DNA of 64,000 nt from Boesenbergia rotunda (taxonomy: Eukaryota > Streptophyta > Magnoliopsida > Zingiberales > Zingiberaceae): positions 144,174-208,173 of the forward strand of contig JAGFNQ010005223.1 in assembly GCA_024364735.1 (NCBI GenBank), read 5' to 3'. The translations under genes and the position numbers were made by a program. Every line of letters begins with the position of its first letter. The stretch's first letter is position 1. Positions 45,004 to 56,785 of the stretch are shown here, one piece after another. The notes under the pieces are model-generated. The model did not search any database and was not told the DNA's origin. It saw only the letters and a program-made list of their open reading frames with translations.

Positions 45004-48000
45004 CTATGACAATATCAAATCGAGTATATCGCCTGAATATTTGAATGATTTCTCAGTCTCGTCCAAACAATGATCCTTCTCTTCTCTAGACCAGTTCTGC
45101 AAAAAAAATATGAAATACAAAGTGCTGTAGGAAACCTGAAAAAGGAAAGAGAGAAAAAAAGCAGCAGAAATAATAAGCAAGAAAATGTCTATGGTCATAC
45201 CAAAGCGACTCTATTCAGCTTATCGCGCACATTTTGCAACAGTTCAGATATATTGCCATCCCACTTGTAGAATTCTAGCTCCTTGTAATCTAAGATTTTC
45301 TTTGCCACCTAGGAGCAAGTGATGAAGTTAAATTGACAAAGAATCAATGAATTTAGACTATTTAGTTAACAGCATTATGACAAAGTACATACACCACTTA
45401 TGTACCACCAAATAAGCTGTGACATGGCCAAGCGAATTGAGCCCGACACAATTGGTCGCTCAAATGAGATTGTGTGCCGCATTACTCTGATTTGCAACAG
45501 ATACAAAGGGCACGGAAATCAAGAATGCAATTAGCTATGATATTGGGCCTTTCTATAAATGTGAGCAGATAAAAACAGCCGGCTGGTCTGAGACAAAATT
45601 TATGACCCTACATGGTCTTCCCTATATTCAGAATCAATCTAATTCGAGCATTCAGAAATGGAGTGGTCGACTCTCAGGATTAGCTATGCAACTAAGAACA
45701 GGTTTTGTTGTCAATTGAGGAGAACCTATCCATTTTGGGCACTCATGCTGCAAACTCTATCGTTGGGCCTCCAAGGATCAATTGATGTATATGACTATTT
45801 TTTAAATGCTGAACATCCTCAATAGCAATGTATTTTTATAATCTAATACTGTAAATATGTTTTTTTCTACATGCTTTTATTAGTTCTTCTTGCAAGGCTC
45901 TTCCTTTCGAGATTTTGGTTCCAAATTAATGAACAGGGCAACTCTAATAATGTTAATGAAATGCTTGCCGAGGGAAAACATTTATGCTGGATCACCAAAT
46001 TATTATAATGTATAGAGTGACTGAATTTCTAAAAGCTAAACTGAAAATAGATATAGTAGAAGAAAAAAACTCAAACATTAGTAATACATCAAATTGTCTG
46101 GGTAAGGCAACCTTTGCACAAGAAATGTGTCATTTCAGAATATTTTTAGGCAGCACAATGACATCTGGAAAATGATATTTAGAGATTAAAGTACCTTGCT
46201 GCCAATCATTCGGCCACCAGCAGTGTGAGCAAAGTATACATTGTAGAAGTGACATATGAATGCTTGAGGATCCTTTTCGGAAAGCTCCTCCAGATACTGA
46301 GCATAAGAAGCGCCAGGAGCAGAGGGCTCAGGAATGGTATGCCCTTGGCCCTTAAACCATTCTAAATCTTTAGCTAATTTGTCAGACCTTTCCAAGCCAG
46401 TATTCTTGAACTCAGCATCTACAAATAATGGCTACATATCATATTGAACTAGGTTCCAATTTCCAAATACACGCCAAGTAAATTTACTAGCTAGTGCAAG
46501 GAAATTAAGAAACAACAAGTGTAGCATCCATTGACTACTATATTTAACCAAAATATAATTTACAGGTGATGCAACGACAAGGAAGAGGACCCAAAGACAT
46601 TCTTTAATCAAACACAATCTCATAAACAATATGCTCATTCACTTGCCAATAAATACTCATTCTGATGTTGATTGTGCAAAACAAGTTAAAAACTGTAGAA
46701 CTATTTTACCTTGTGTAATAAAATCAAAATGCATCTGAAATAGTGAAGTCGTTTCTTAGAGAGAGAGTTAAACTATACAGTGTCAGAAAGGGATATAAAG
46801 TTTATGGAATTTTTTTAACAGTTGGGACCCAATTTAAGGTTTAATCTTCCTTCCATCCATAGATTGACAAAAAGTAATCAATTGCACATTAGGAAATTTG
46901 TTTACGTGTCAAGTGTCAAGAACAAATGGACAATGGTGTGAATACAAGTTAGTCTAGCTAGAGTTTGTAAAGTTGTGTATGGGCCCAAAACTCAGCAAAC
47001 TATAGACCTGATTCCTTTACTTACCACCGCTTTCCATTTATTTGAGTTATTAGTTGAGAGTTCTGCTGAGGGTATTCAAGATATTCATACCGATATTGGA
47101 AGAAAAATTGCAATAAATAATGAACATAAAAAATTATAACTAACACATACCATAAATTCAAGGAGTTAAACGTAAGGGACTATATTCTTACTAGCATCCA
47201 CCCCAAACGCTTCCTAGAAACACCTTCAAAAAAGCTTCATGCTCACTACTTTGGCCCATTTAAATTATGAGAAAACTTGATTATAATGCATTGTTAGTAA
47301 CTTACCAACTTAATATAAACATTCGTATAGCACAGAGGATTTACTATTATACCAAGGGGCATTCGAACTGTCTTCAGTCTATTGATATTTCTATAGGCCA
47401 CATCTCCACAGTATTAGTTTCTATATTCCTATTTATAACACAGTTCACTCAACAGATCAAACACATAATAGATGCTCAGACAGTGCTAGCTAGCCTCTCA
47501 CTGTCTCACGGCAACAAAGGTACCTAGTTCATCAGAAATGGTTTTGCGACGTCAATGATGCTTAGCTGGTGAGGACAAACTTTGACTCCTCGAGAGTTAC
47601 TCAAAGAAATGAAACAACAATATATCAATTCATCCACAGAGGTGCTCCCACTTCGAAACTATATAAGGCATCGCAGATCTTGATGAGGGAGAACGACAAG
47701 TTTGTTATTTTATTTTAATTTGTATATTCTAAATAAAAGGTTATTTATAATTATGACAAAGATGTTAGGTACCTCATGTGCATTAATTTCCAAAGAACAT
47801 ACCTTATTTAGAATTTATAAAAGAGTTAATGTCTCATATGTTTAGGTATCTCTTCGCGAGTGAGTTGTGAGTTCAAATTTTTGAAGGCGCAACAAGTCCG
47901 TGCGATCAAACAAAACTGCAAACGGAATCATAAAAAGGTGAAAGTAGAAGGAACCAAAATCTTACACCAGGGATAGGCGGCATTCCGGATGATTGTTTCC

Positions 48001-48380
48001 AGGGTATCATACACGATCTTGCTGTCGGCTAGGAAACAGAGGTACCCCTCTATGGACGGTTCCCACTTAAAAACGGGCGGCCCTTCAGGCTCCTTCTCAC
48101 CCTCCTTGGCCTGATCCCTGGTGTGCAGCTTCATTGCAACCGCCCTCATCTCGTCGACGAACGCACGGTCCCGGCCGGAGGCCCGCCGCTCCTTTGGCAT
48201 CTCGGTGTCGGTGGCGGTGGCAGTAACGACAATGGCTCGCAGGGAAAGTCGGTCGGAGGTGCCTCTCCGCTGGCGGTAAGGGAAGTTGAAGCGAACGGGG
48301 TCGGTCACGGAGGCGGGGATGAGGCGAGCTCGAGTACAGAAGGCTCTGGATTGGGAGACGCGAAAGGCAGAGGAGGCCAT
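45004..48380 (-). CDS. HO1: Heme oxygenase 1, plastid, four exons
   Basis: Cleaves heme to biliverdin IX-alpha, CO and iron using reduced ferredoxin in plastids, the first step to the phytochrome chromophore. Exons: 48380-47966, 46418-46195, 45308-45201, 45096-45004 (TAG). All introns are GT...AG (GTAAGA/TTTGTAG, GTACTT/CTCCTAG, GTATGA/TTTGCAG), and the joined coding sequence is 840 bp, 279 residues, near the usual size of about 280. Residues 1 to about 55 are basic and Ser/Arg/Ala-rich, a likely transit peptide. The expected heme ligand His86 is in MKLHTRDQ. The distal-helix block is FICHFYNVYFAHTAGGRMIG (192-211). The C-terminus is EKSFKYSGDILDLILS. No stop or shift is seen. The start is the first ATG of the exon. 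Transposons stand on both sides. Confidence 0.95.
46419..47965 (-). other. HO1 intron 1
   Basis: 1547 bp, the longest of the three introns, AT-rich. No transposon end, RNA gene or further exon seen. It splits a Tyr codon (T/AT) after PW, so intron phase is 1. Confidence 0.8.
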
Positions 48381-48634
48381 AGTTACGCGTATAGTTATGG
48401 CGACAGCGAAGCGACGCGAAGCCTTGTTAGGGATTGTGAAGCAAGGAAGAGGCCGACGGAGCGGAGAATGTGCTTGTAACAGCTAGCTCGGTGTCATTCC
48501 GTTGCATCGATATGCAACAACGAGATCTAAAAATAAAATAAAATAAATGGAGGGGAGGATTCGGGAGATTTCTGTATCTCACGTACACGTTCATACCCAT
48601 ATGTTAATTGCACGGTGGATGAATGAGTCGAAGG
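48381..48634 (-). promoter_or_regulatory. HO1 5' UTR and proximal promoter
   Basis: Only about 254 bp remain before a transposon target site. Seen here: GTTGCAT/ATGCAAC inverted repeat (48501-48518), a TTTATTTTATTTTATTT tract on the minus strand (about 48531-48546) and two ACGT cores at about 48579-48590 (CACGTACACGT). ACGT cores bind bZIP factors such as HY5, which would suit a light-signalling gene, but no TATA box is clear. Confidence 0.45.
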
Positions 48635-48643
48635 TTAAATATA
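48635..48643. other. Foldback element target duplication, left
   Basis: TTAAATATA, identical to 52261-52269. A 9-bp duplication is the hallmark of Mutator-superfamily insertion. Confidence 0.9.
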
Positions 48644-49653
48644 CGGCAATTTATCAAAAGACACACTTAAAAATAAGTATTTATCAAAAGACATCTCATG
48701 ATTTCATTTTCATCAAAGGACATACTAATTTTAGTGAACTTCCTCTTATATCCCTCCTACTATACACTGCCTTTCTCTTTCTCTCTCAATAACAAATTCC
48801 GAGACGCCAGCACGTGATGTTTCATACTTTTATTTTAAAATAATATATTTGGAATCGACGCTAAAAAAACATATAAATAAATAATTTTTATCCTAATGTG
48901 CACGCATACAAATAGAAATTCCTAATGTAAGATCTATAGTAATTGAAAAAAAACGTAAGGTCTATAGTAATTAATTCATCTACTTATTTAAAAATTAAAT
49001 AAATAATTTTTATAATTAATTAAATGAAATTAATATATTAAATAATATTTAATAAATTCATTAATGTCAAAAAAAAATTGAAAAAAAAAGAAAGAGCGTG
49101 GGCCTGAAATGTTGGGCCTGAAATAAATTATTTCAGGCCCACGCTAGACCTGAAATAAAAATATTTCAGGCCCAGTGTGGGCTTGAAATTTTTTATTTCA
49201 GGCCCACGTTGGGCCTGAAATCTTATGATTCAGGCCCGACGTGGACTCAATTTTTTTTCTATTTTAAAAATATAATAATATATACAAAAACGTATCAAAA
49301 CACTTAATTTCAGATTCAAACACAGGGCCTGAAGTCATCCCAAAAGGGTCTGAAGTCAAATAACTTCAGATCCTATAAATAATTAATTTAATAAATAACA
49401 ATAAAATATAAAAAAATATTGTTAAAATTAAAAAACTTTCAGTGCCCTAGGGCCTGAAGTCATCAGACTTCAGGCCCTCCATCATTGATATAAAAAAAAT
49501 TTTTATAAAAATGTTTAATATATAATTACATATTATATAGGAGTAGTTTAGGTATATCAGTGAGTTTAGGTGCCGAAACATCTAATAGGAGTGGTCTAGG
49601 AGATGAGATTTTGGGTGCCGAAACATCTAATCTTGTTGTATCACCAATGCTAT
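48644..49653 (+). repeat. Left terminal inverted repeat of foldback MULE
   Basis: Pairs with 51155-52260. Landmarks in both arms: the GACGCCAGCACGTGATGTTTC block near the outer third, AATTAATATATTAAATAATATTTAATA, GGCCTGAAAT palindromes and GGGTGCCGAAACATC near the core. Confidence 0.88.
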
Positions 49654-51158
49654 ACGAGTGGTTTAGGTATATCAGTAAGTTTTGAGCAAAACTCACTGAT
49701 GGACCTACCATATTAGGAATTCTGAAAACCCTATATCAGTAGACAGGGTTGAGATAGGAGATGAGATTTTGGGTGCCGAAACCTCTAATCTTGCTGTATC
49801 ACCAATGCTATAGGAGTGGTTTAGGTATATCAGTGAGTTTTGAGCAAAACTCACTGATTGACCTACCATATTTGGAATTCTGAAAACTCTATATCAGTAG
49901 ACAGGGTTGAGCTAGGAGATGAGATTTTGGGTGCCCAAATCTCTAATCTTGCTGTTTCACCAATGCTATAGGAGTGGTTTAGGTATATCAGTGAGTTTTG
50001 AGCAAAACTCACTGATGGACCTACCATATTTGGAATTCTGAAAACTCTATATCAGTAGACAGGGTTAAGCTAGGAGATGAGATTTTGGGTGCCCAAACAT
50101 CTAATCTTGCTGTATCACCAAAGCTATAGGAGTGGTTTAGGTATATCAGTGAGTTTTGAGCAAAACTCACTGATGGACCTACCATATTTGGAATTCTGAA
50201 AACTCTATATCAGTAGACAGGGTTGAGCTAGGAGATGAGATTTTGGATGCCCAAACCTCTAATCTTGCTGTATCACCAATGCTATAGGAGTGGTTTAGGT
50301 ATATCAGTGAGTTTTGAGCAAAACTCACTGATGGACCTACCATATTTGGAATTTTGAAAACTCTATATCAGTAGACAGGGTTGAGCTAGGAGATTAGATT
50401 TTGGGTGCCGAAACCTCTAATCTTGCTGTATCACCAATGCTATAGGAGTGGTTTAGGTATATCAGTGAGTTTTGAGTAAAACTCACTGATGGACCTACCA
50501 TATTTGGAATTCTGAAAACTCTATATCAGTAGACAGGGTTGAGCTAGGAGATGAGATTTTGGGTGCCCAAACCTCTAATCTTGCTGTATCACCAAAGATA
50601 TAGGAGTGGTTTAAGTATATCAGTGAGTTTTGAGAAAAACTCACTGATAGACCTACCATATTTGGAATTCTGAAAACTCTATATTAGTAGACAGGGTTGA
50701 GTTAGGAGATGAGATTTTGGATGCCGAAACCTCTAATCTTGCTGTATCACTAATGCTATAGGAGTGGTTTAGGTATATTAGTGAGTTTTGAGCAAAACTC
50801 ACTGATAGACCTACCATATTTGGAATTCTGAAAACTCTATATCAGTAGACAGGGTTGAGCTAGGAGATGAGATTTTGGGTGCCGAAACCTCTAATCTTGC
50901 TGTATCACCAAAGCTATAGGAGTGGTTTAAGTATATCAGTGAGTTTTGAGCAAAACTCACTGATGGACCTACCATATTTGGAATTCTGAAAACTCTATAT
51001 CAGTAGACAGGGTTGAGTTAGGAGATGAGATTTTGGGTGCCGAAACCTCTAATCTTGCTGTATCACCAATGCTATAAGAGTGGTTTAGGTATATCAGTGA
51101 GTTTTGAATAAAACTCACTGATAGACCTACCATATTTAGAATTCTGAAAACTCTATAT
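49640..51158 (+). repeat. 158-bp tandem repeats, about 9-10 units
   Basis: The GGAGTGGTTTA anchor (with single-base variants) recurs at 49655, 49813, 49971, 50129, 50287, 50445, 50603, 50761, 50919 and 51077, exactly 158 bp each time. Most units contain a perfect 13-bp inverted repeat, ATCAGTGAGTTTT/AAAACTCACTGAT, with a four-base loop. Confidence 0.95.
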
Positions 51159-52260
51159 CATTGGTGATATAACAAGATTAGATGTTTCGGCACCCAAAAT
51201 CTCATCTCCTAGACCACTCCTATTAGATGTTTCTGCACCTAAACTCACTGATATACCTAAACTACTCCTATATAATATTTAATTATATATTAAACATTTT
51301 TATAAAAAAATTTTTTATATCAATGATGGAGGCCCTGAAGTCGGATGACTTCAGGCCCAGGGCACTGAAAATTTTTTAATTTTAACAATATTTTTTTATA
51401 TTTAATTGTTATTTATTAAATTAATTATTTATAGGATCTGAAGTTATTTGACTTCAGACCCTCTTGGGATGACTTCAGGCCCTGTGTTTAAATCTGAAAT
51501 TAAGTGTTTTGATACGTTTTTGTATATATTATTATATTTTTAAAATAGAAAAAAATTGAGTCCACGTCGGGCCTGAATCATAAGATTTCAGGCCCAACGT
51601 GGGCCTGAAATAAAAAATTTTAGGCCCACGCTGGGCCTGAAATATTTTTATTTCAGGTCCAGCGTGGGCCTGAAATAATTTATTTTAGGCCCACGCTGAG
51701 CCTGAAATAATTTATTTCAGGCCCAGCGTGGGCCTGAAATATGTTGATTTCAGGCCCAGCGTGGGCCTGAAATCAACATTTCAGGCCCTCGCTCTTTCTT
51801 TTCTTTTTTTTCAATTTTTTTCAATTTTTTTTACATTAATGAATTTATTAAATATTATTTAATATATTAATTTCATTTAATTAATTATAAAAATTATTTA
51901 TTTAATTTTTAAATAAGTTAGATGAATTAATTACTATAAACCTTAAGTTTTTTTTTCAATTACTGTAGAGCTTATATTAGGAATTTCTATTTGCATGCGT
52001 GCACATTAGGATAAAAATTATTTATTTATATGTTTTTTTTAGCGCCGATTTCAAATATATTATTTTAAAATAAAAATATGAAACATCACGTGCTGGCGTC
52101 TCGGAATTTGTTATTGAGAGAGAAAGGGAAAGGCAGTGTATAGCAGGAGGGGTATAAGAGGAAGTTCACTAAAATTAGTGCGTCCTTTGATGAAAATGAA
52201 ACCATGAGATGTCTTTTTGGTAAATATCTATTTTTGGATGTGCCTTTTGGTAAATTGCCG
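51155..52260 (-). repeat. Right terminal inverted repeat of foldback MULE
   Basis: Reverse complement of the left arm, about 100 bp longer because it has extra CAGGCCCAGCGTGGGCCTGAAAT units at 51640-51790. Confidence 0.88.
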
Positions 52261-52269
52261 TTAAATATA

Positions 52270-53574
52270 AAACGAGTAAAACAATAGACATATTTTATAT
52301 TAAATTCGTACTTTCAAATTGACTGTACTTTTACGGGTTCAATCTAAAAAACAAAAATTAAAGTCGTTCATTGAAAGTACTATTTTCCTGGTCAAGCATT
52401 GAATGATGCCTGATCCATTCAGATTGGATTTAATTCGAGAATTTATTTTTAGGCGTAATTTAAAAAAATTTGAGAATTTATTTTTAGGCGTAATTTAAAA
52501 AAATTTAAATCACGTTATATATTTTTAAAATATCAAATTAATAAATAATAATCTCAAATTAATTTGAATCAATTGATATAATTATAACTATCAATATTAA
52601 AATATTATTTTTAAATTTATTTTATCCATTACTGTTTTTATAACTATCATATTCATTACTATAATTATAATTATCATGATTTTTTCATTACTATTTAGAT
52701 AAATTAATTTTTACATATCCTATTTATTTCTTTTCTCTTTCTATTAATATTTTGCTTCTTCGTCGTTCCTCTTTCCTTATTTCTATCATGAACACAGCAG
52801 CCTCTTGCCTCCTAATTTTCTTCTTTAGTCCTTGTGAGTTCTCTCTACCCTACCCTCTCCTTCTATAATTATTAATTTTTTTTGTTTCCAAGAAAGGAGG
52901 ACAACGGCAGCAATTTTTATTCCTTCTATTTCCCGTTGAATTTGACCAGATCAAAGTCGACTCCGCCTCCATCGTCCTCGGCGTCTTCAACGACAGGACA
53001 TCAACAAGACCTGGAGACCACTGATCCTCTAATTGATCTATCTAGAATAACATATCATTATCTCATAGGATGGACTGATGATTAATACGTAAATATTATC
53101 ATCAAAAGATTTAGGATTAAAATTTAACAAAGTCAGTATGCCTCCCTTCCCATGCAATAGCCACAGCATCCAGGCTAGTAGCCCCCGTGATTTACCTCTT
53201 CTGTGTTGACCTTAGGACGGATTGGCGGGAGTGCTGTGGGCGAACAAATCGTCTTTTACCACCAAGAGAACAACATATCATCCATGAAAATCAACACAGT
53301 AACAAGATAGGTGGGTCAAAGATTTAAAACTAACCAGGATGCTCATCGGAAATTGCTTGGGAAGGAAATCAAAAGAGATCAGAAGTAAAGCCAGGGGGTC
53401 TTCGATGTAGGCACTCCAATATTCAAGTCAGATAATTTTAAAGTGAGGAAGTAGAAGAAGAACAAGATTTTGGCATACCTACGTCGTGAAAGAAGGACCC
53501 TTATATATATATGGATAGTGACCTTTCACTGTCAAGGTGTCACATTTACATGTAATATTAATAGGGAAATGGCA
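52270..53574. other. AT-rich intergenic DNA
   Basis: No gene supported. A tandem pair of a 35-bp unit (GAGAATTTATTTTTAGGCGT...) lies at about 52437-52507. The 67-codon frame at 52882 shows no family features. Confidence 0.5.
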
Positions 53575-53579
53575 GGATG

Positions 53580-54556
53580 TATTGGGATCGGATGACCCAG
53601 CTAAAGGGGAGGGTGAATAGCTCGTCACCCAAATATGTCAATTCTTCCTACACGGTTAGTTGCGTTAGCGGAAATGCAAACTAAACAATTAGAAACAATA
53701 CTAACACATAACCTTTTACATGGTTTGAAGATTGTTTGCTCCTACTGCACGGTGTGTCTTTGAAGTGGATGAACCCTCAATCCTTCGGTGGATTAGTCTC
53801 AGACAATCTTTGACTAATCTTTCTCCTTCTCAGTAGAGAACAACCTCCCACAAAGTCTCTCTTCCCTTTACAAAATAAGAACTAAGGTTTGAGGAAGAGA
53901 GTAGACTTGGAAGCTTGAGCACTTGAGCAAGAAGGCCTTTCATAAGAAAACAGTTAACCGTTCTCAAGTCTTAAAGCCTCCCTTTAAATAGAGGAGAGAG
54001 CTGTTAACAAAATAACTCAGCCTCGACACCAGTCGACTACTAACAAGCCAAGTCGACTAGTGCTCAGCCAATGGCTAGCCAAATGATTAGTTTTCGAACA
54101 AACTAGTTGACTGCCAATCAGAATAGTCGACTGATCTTGCTGCTCGAAACATACAGAAGGTTCAGCCGACTGGTGTCCCTACTAATTGATTGATCCTATT
54201 ACACACTCACACTCATCCTCTCCGGAGTCGTCCTTTGAAGTTCTCTTCTTATGGCTCTCGTCCCTCGGATGCATCTAAGCCCTTGGCTCATCCCGATGTC
54301 ATCATTCGTGTATGTCTTGAAGTTTGTTTCCCTCGACTCCACTCCGTTGCTCCTCGTCTGACGGTCCCTCGGATGTGGCATCCTTCACCGACTCAAAGAC
54401 TCAAGCACCAAGAAGAGATTTCCCATATGTGTGTTCCACCAAGTCTTGCATGGCTTACACACACATTAATCAATATAAAAAGCTAACTTAATCATATTGA
54501 CATACACATCAAAACTCATGATCTATCTGATCAAACTTGGGTCGATTACACTAACA
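53580..54556 (-). mobile_element. Solo LTR (copia-type), reversed
   Basis: Starts TATTGGGATC (LTR end on the minus strand, CCCAATA) and ends CACTAACA (TGTTAGTG on the minus strand); 977 bp with a perfect target duplication GGATG (53575-53579 and 54557-54561). No primer site or coding sequence. Minus-strand 3' end has a TTCACCCTCCCC hairpin. GTCGACT palindromes are repeated at 54023-54180. Confidence 0.85.
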
Positions 54557-54561
54557 GGATG

Positions 54562-55105
54562 GACTGAGCAGATCAATGTCTAGGTCATTGGGCCACTGAA
54601 TAATTGCGTATTAGGCCTGCAAACTCACTGAGCAGCTGATCTTATCAAGAAAGTATGTCAGTTTTTAAGGAAGTAGCAGGGAATTGATAAGATGATGTCA
54701 TCCTAATCTTAATCAAGATGACAAGCATGATGATTTCGTAGAGGCCCAATAAAGAATCCCAAAAGGGGTGGCCAACTCGGCCCAATAGGAGAGTTAGGCC
54801 AAGACCTAGGAGAGAAGGGCCCCATATATGAAGTAGTTCATGCATATGGAGAATTGTACCGATCGACCATGTAGGATAATAGGTCAAGCGATCATATAAG
54901 GTTGCCAGCTGATCGGACGAACGGATTGTTAGTCGATCGTTATAGGGCTACGGGCCACTCAGCCGACTGGGGCTGTTGGCCGATTGGCTGGACGGAGGTG
55001 TTGGCCGATCAACTATATAAGGGCTTCTATAAACACTCTATCGCCCTTAGAAATCTTGTGACTACGTGTCCTACAGTAGATCCACGTCAGTCATTTGACC
55101 AAGAC
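54562..55105. other. Intergenic DNA with promoter-like patch
   Basis: No gene. Repeated CCGATCG-like motifs at 54858-55012 and AACTATATAAGGGCTTCTATA at about 55010-55030 resemble an LTR-type core promoter, but no LTR ends were found. TTATC at 55106-55110 is the NA-4 target site. Confidence 0.4.
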
Positions 55106-55110
55106 TTATC

Positions 55111-56680
55111 TGTTGGTGCAAGATGCATCAATGATGTTCCTCTTTAAGTGTTTTAATGTTTGACAATACACTTAAGTCAGTGATACAATGAATAAACAAA
55201 AGGGAGCAAAAGTGAAGTAACCTGAGTTGAAGAAAAGTCCTAGTTAATCTAGGCATCAGAACCCTAAAGACCTAGCGAAGGGCTGCTAGGCACCTAGCGA
55301 AGGGCTGCTAGGTATTGAAACCCTAAGACCTAACGAAGGGCTGTTAGGCACCTAGCGAAGGGCTGCTAGGTATCGTAACCCTAAGACCTAACGAAGGGCT
55401 GTTAGGCACCTAGCGAAGGGCTGCTAGGTATCGTAACCCTAAGACCTAGCGAAGGGCTGCTAGGCACCTAGCGAAGGACTGCTAGGTAACGAAACCCCAA
55501 GACCTAGCGAAGGGCTGCTAGGCACCTAGCGAAGGACTGCTAGGTTATCAAGTCTTGGTCTAAGGGACTAAGCAACTTAGCTGAGCGATGACTAAGGACA
55601 GGAGTAGAGACGGGTCAGGGTTTGGGCGTCTCGAGGTCCGGAGGTATCGGAAGCTAAGTAAAAGTCCACCCGAAGGGCTGGGTGGCAACCGTCTCCTGAA
55701 AGGAGTAGGTGAAGGGCGAGTTCTCGGGGATAGGAACTCGTGCCGGTTCGACCTAGGGTTTCATGCAAATCCGAAGTCCGAACCAAATCCTTAAGGCTAA
55801 CATTATATGTATCTATGCTTTGTGTTTGTGTATCTTGCAGGTATCAAGAACCAGAGGCAAAGCAGGGTAAAAAGTGTGGTCCCCAGCAAGGGGGGCGTCC
55901 CCAGCAAGGGGGGCGCCCCCAGGTAGTATTAAACAGGCAGGAAACGTGGTGTATGCAGAACAGGTGCCAACCGGGGTGCCCGGAGCGTCCGGGGCGCCCG
56001 GATTAGTAGCTGTTTTGCTGTTTCGAAGCCAGAACACAGGATAAGCCCTCACGGGGGCGCCCCCAGCATCCGGGGCGCCCTGGTCAACAATCTTATCACC
56101 TGCGGCGAGGTAGGCGCAAGGATAAGAGTTGACCGAGTCTTCCGGGGCGCCCCCAGCGTCCGGGGCGCCCCCAGGAGGCCTATATAAGGGGCTTCGACCC
56201 CTCAGCTTTAGACACGACTTCCAAGTACTGTTCTGATCATTCCGACCGACGACAACGTGCTAGAAACGAGGCTCTACGACCGGGAGGCTCCAGGAGGAGG
56301 TGCGCGGCACTTCGGAGGTCCAGATTGGCCGAGCTTCATCCTTGTCTTGTTGGTTTGCATTTTGTTAATTGCCGTACTTAATTTTTCTATATTATTGCGT
56401 GTAATTATACACTGTAAGACGGGTTTTCTCCGCCTCCGGAAATTCTGGAAAGGAGACCAATAGTGGACTCACGCCGAGTACATAGGCCTTGGACGTACTG
56501 ACCCTGGGGGGTTGGGAACCAAGTAAATAATCCCGCTGTGTCCTTGTATTATTGTTTTCTTCGTTCTGTTTGTTTTCCGCTGCTACTAACTCTGAATCTA
56601 GAACGAAGATCCGAAAGTTTCTCCGAAAGTTTTTAACGGTCGATATTCACCCCCCCTCTATCGACGGCACCGGTCCTACA
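55111..56680 (+). mobile_element. NA-4 5' LTR
   Basis: 1570 bp. U3 hairpin array at 55269-55545 (CCTAGC/GCTAGG and CCTAAC/GTTAGG around GAAGGGCT), with a further CCACCC/GGGTGG unit at about 55666-55685, GGGGGCGCCCCC repeats at 55885-56175, TATATAAG at 56181-56188 and a terminal hairpin at 56639-56665. Confidence 0.92.
56181..56188 (+). promoter_or_regulatory. NA-4 LTR TATA box
   Basis: TATATAAG followed by GGGCTTCGACCCC. The 3' LTR has the same at 61842-61849. Confidence 0.7.
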
Positions 56681-56785
56681 ATTGGTATCAGAGCCGAGCC
56701 GCTCTTCACCGGACTAACCGCCGACGGAGCAAAGACGCCAGGAGTTGAGGGGGAGCCCAGGGGTGAATCAGGTACATTTTTTTTA

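Larger units (their letters stand above)
48644..52260. mobile_element. Foldback Mutator-like element (non-autonomous)
   Basis: Starts CGGCAATTTA and ends TAAATTGCCG, 3617 bp. Long inverted arms (about 48644-49653 and 51155-52260) pair over roughly 1 kb with small indels; the core is a 158-bp tandem array. A perfect 9-bp duplication, TTAAATATA, flanks it. No transposase frame is present. The arms carry repeated TTTCAGGCCCACG/CGTGGGCCTGAAA palindromes (49100-49250, 51560-51790) and CCTGAAGTCA/TGACTTCAGG motifs. Long TIRs with 9-bp duplications fit TIR-MULEs; CACTA and hAT elements make 3- and 8-bp duplications. Confidence 0.9.

Noticed and set aside
47267..47527. 86-codon plus-strand frame in HO1 intron 1
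   Set aside because: Antisense within an intron, no motif, composition like its surroundings.
48123..48479. 118-codon plus-strand frame over HO1 exon 1
   Set aside because: Antisense shadow of a well-supported coding exon.
52882..53085. 67-codon frame in intergenic DNA
   Set aside because: Ser/Pro-rich, short, with no family resemblance or gene context.
53521..53580. Solo LTR starting at TG (53579) with TG...CA ends
   Set aside because: That boundary leaves no matching target duplication; starting one base later gives a perfect GGATG pair, with the terminal TG decayed to TA.
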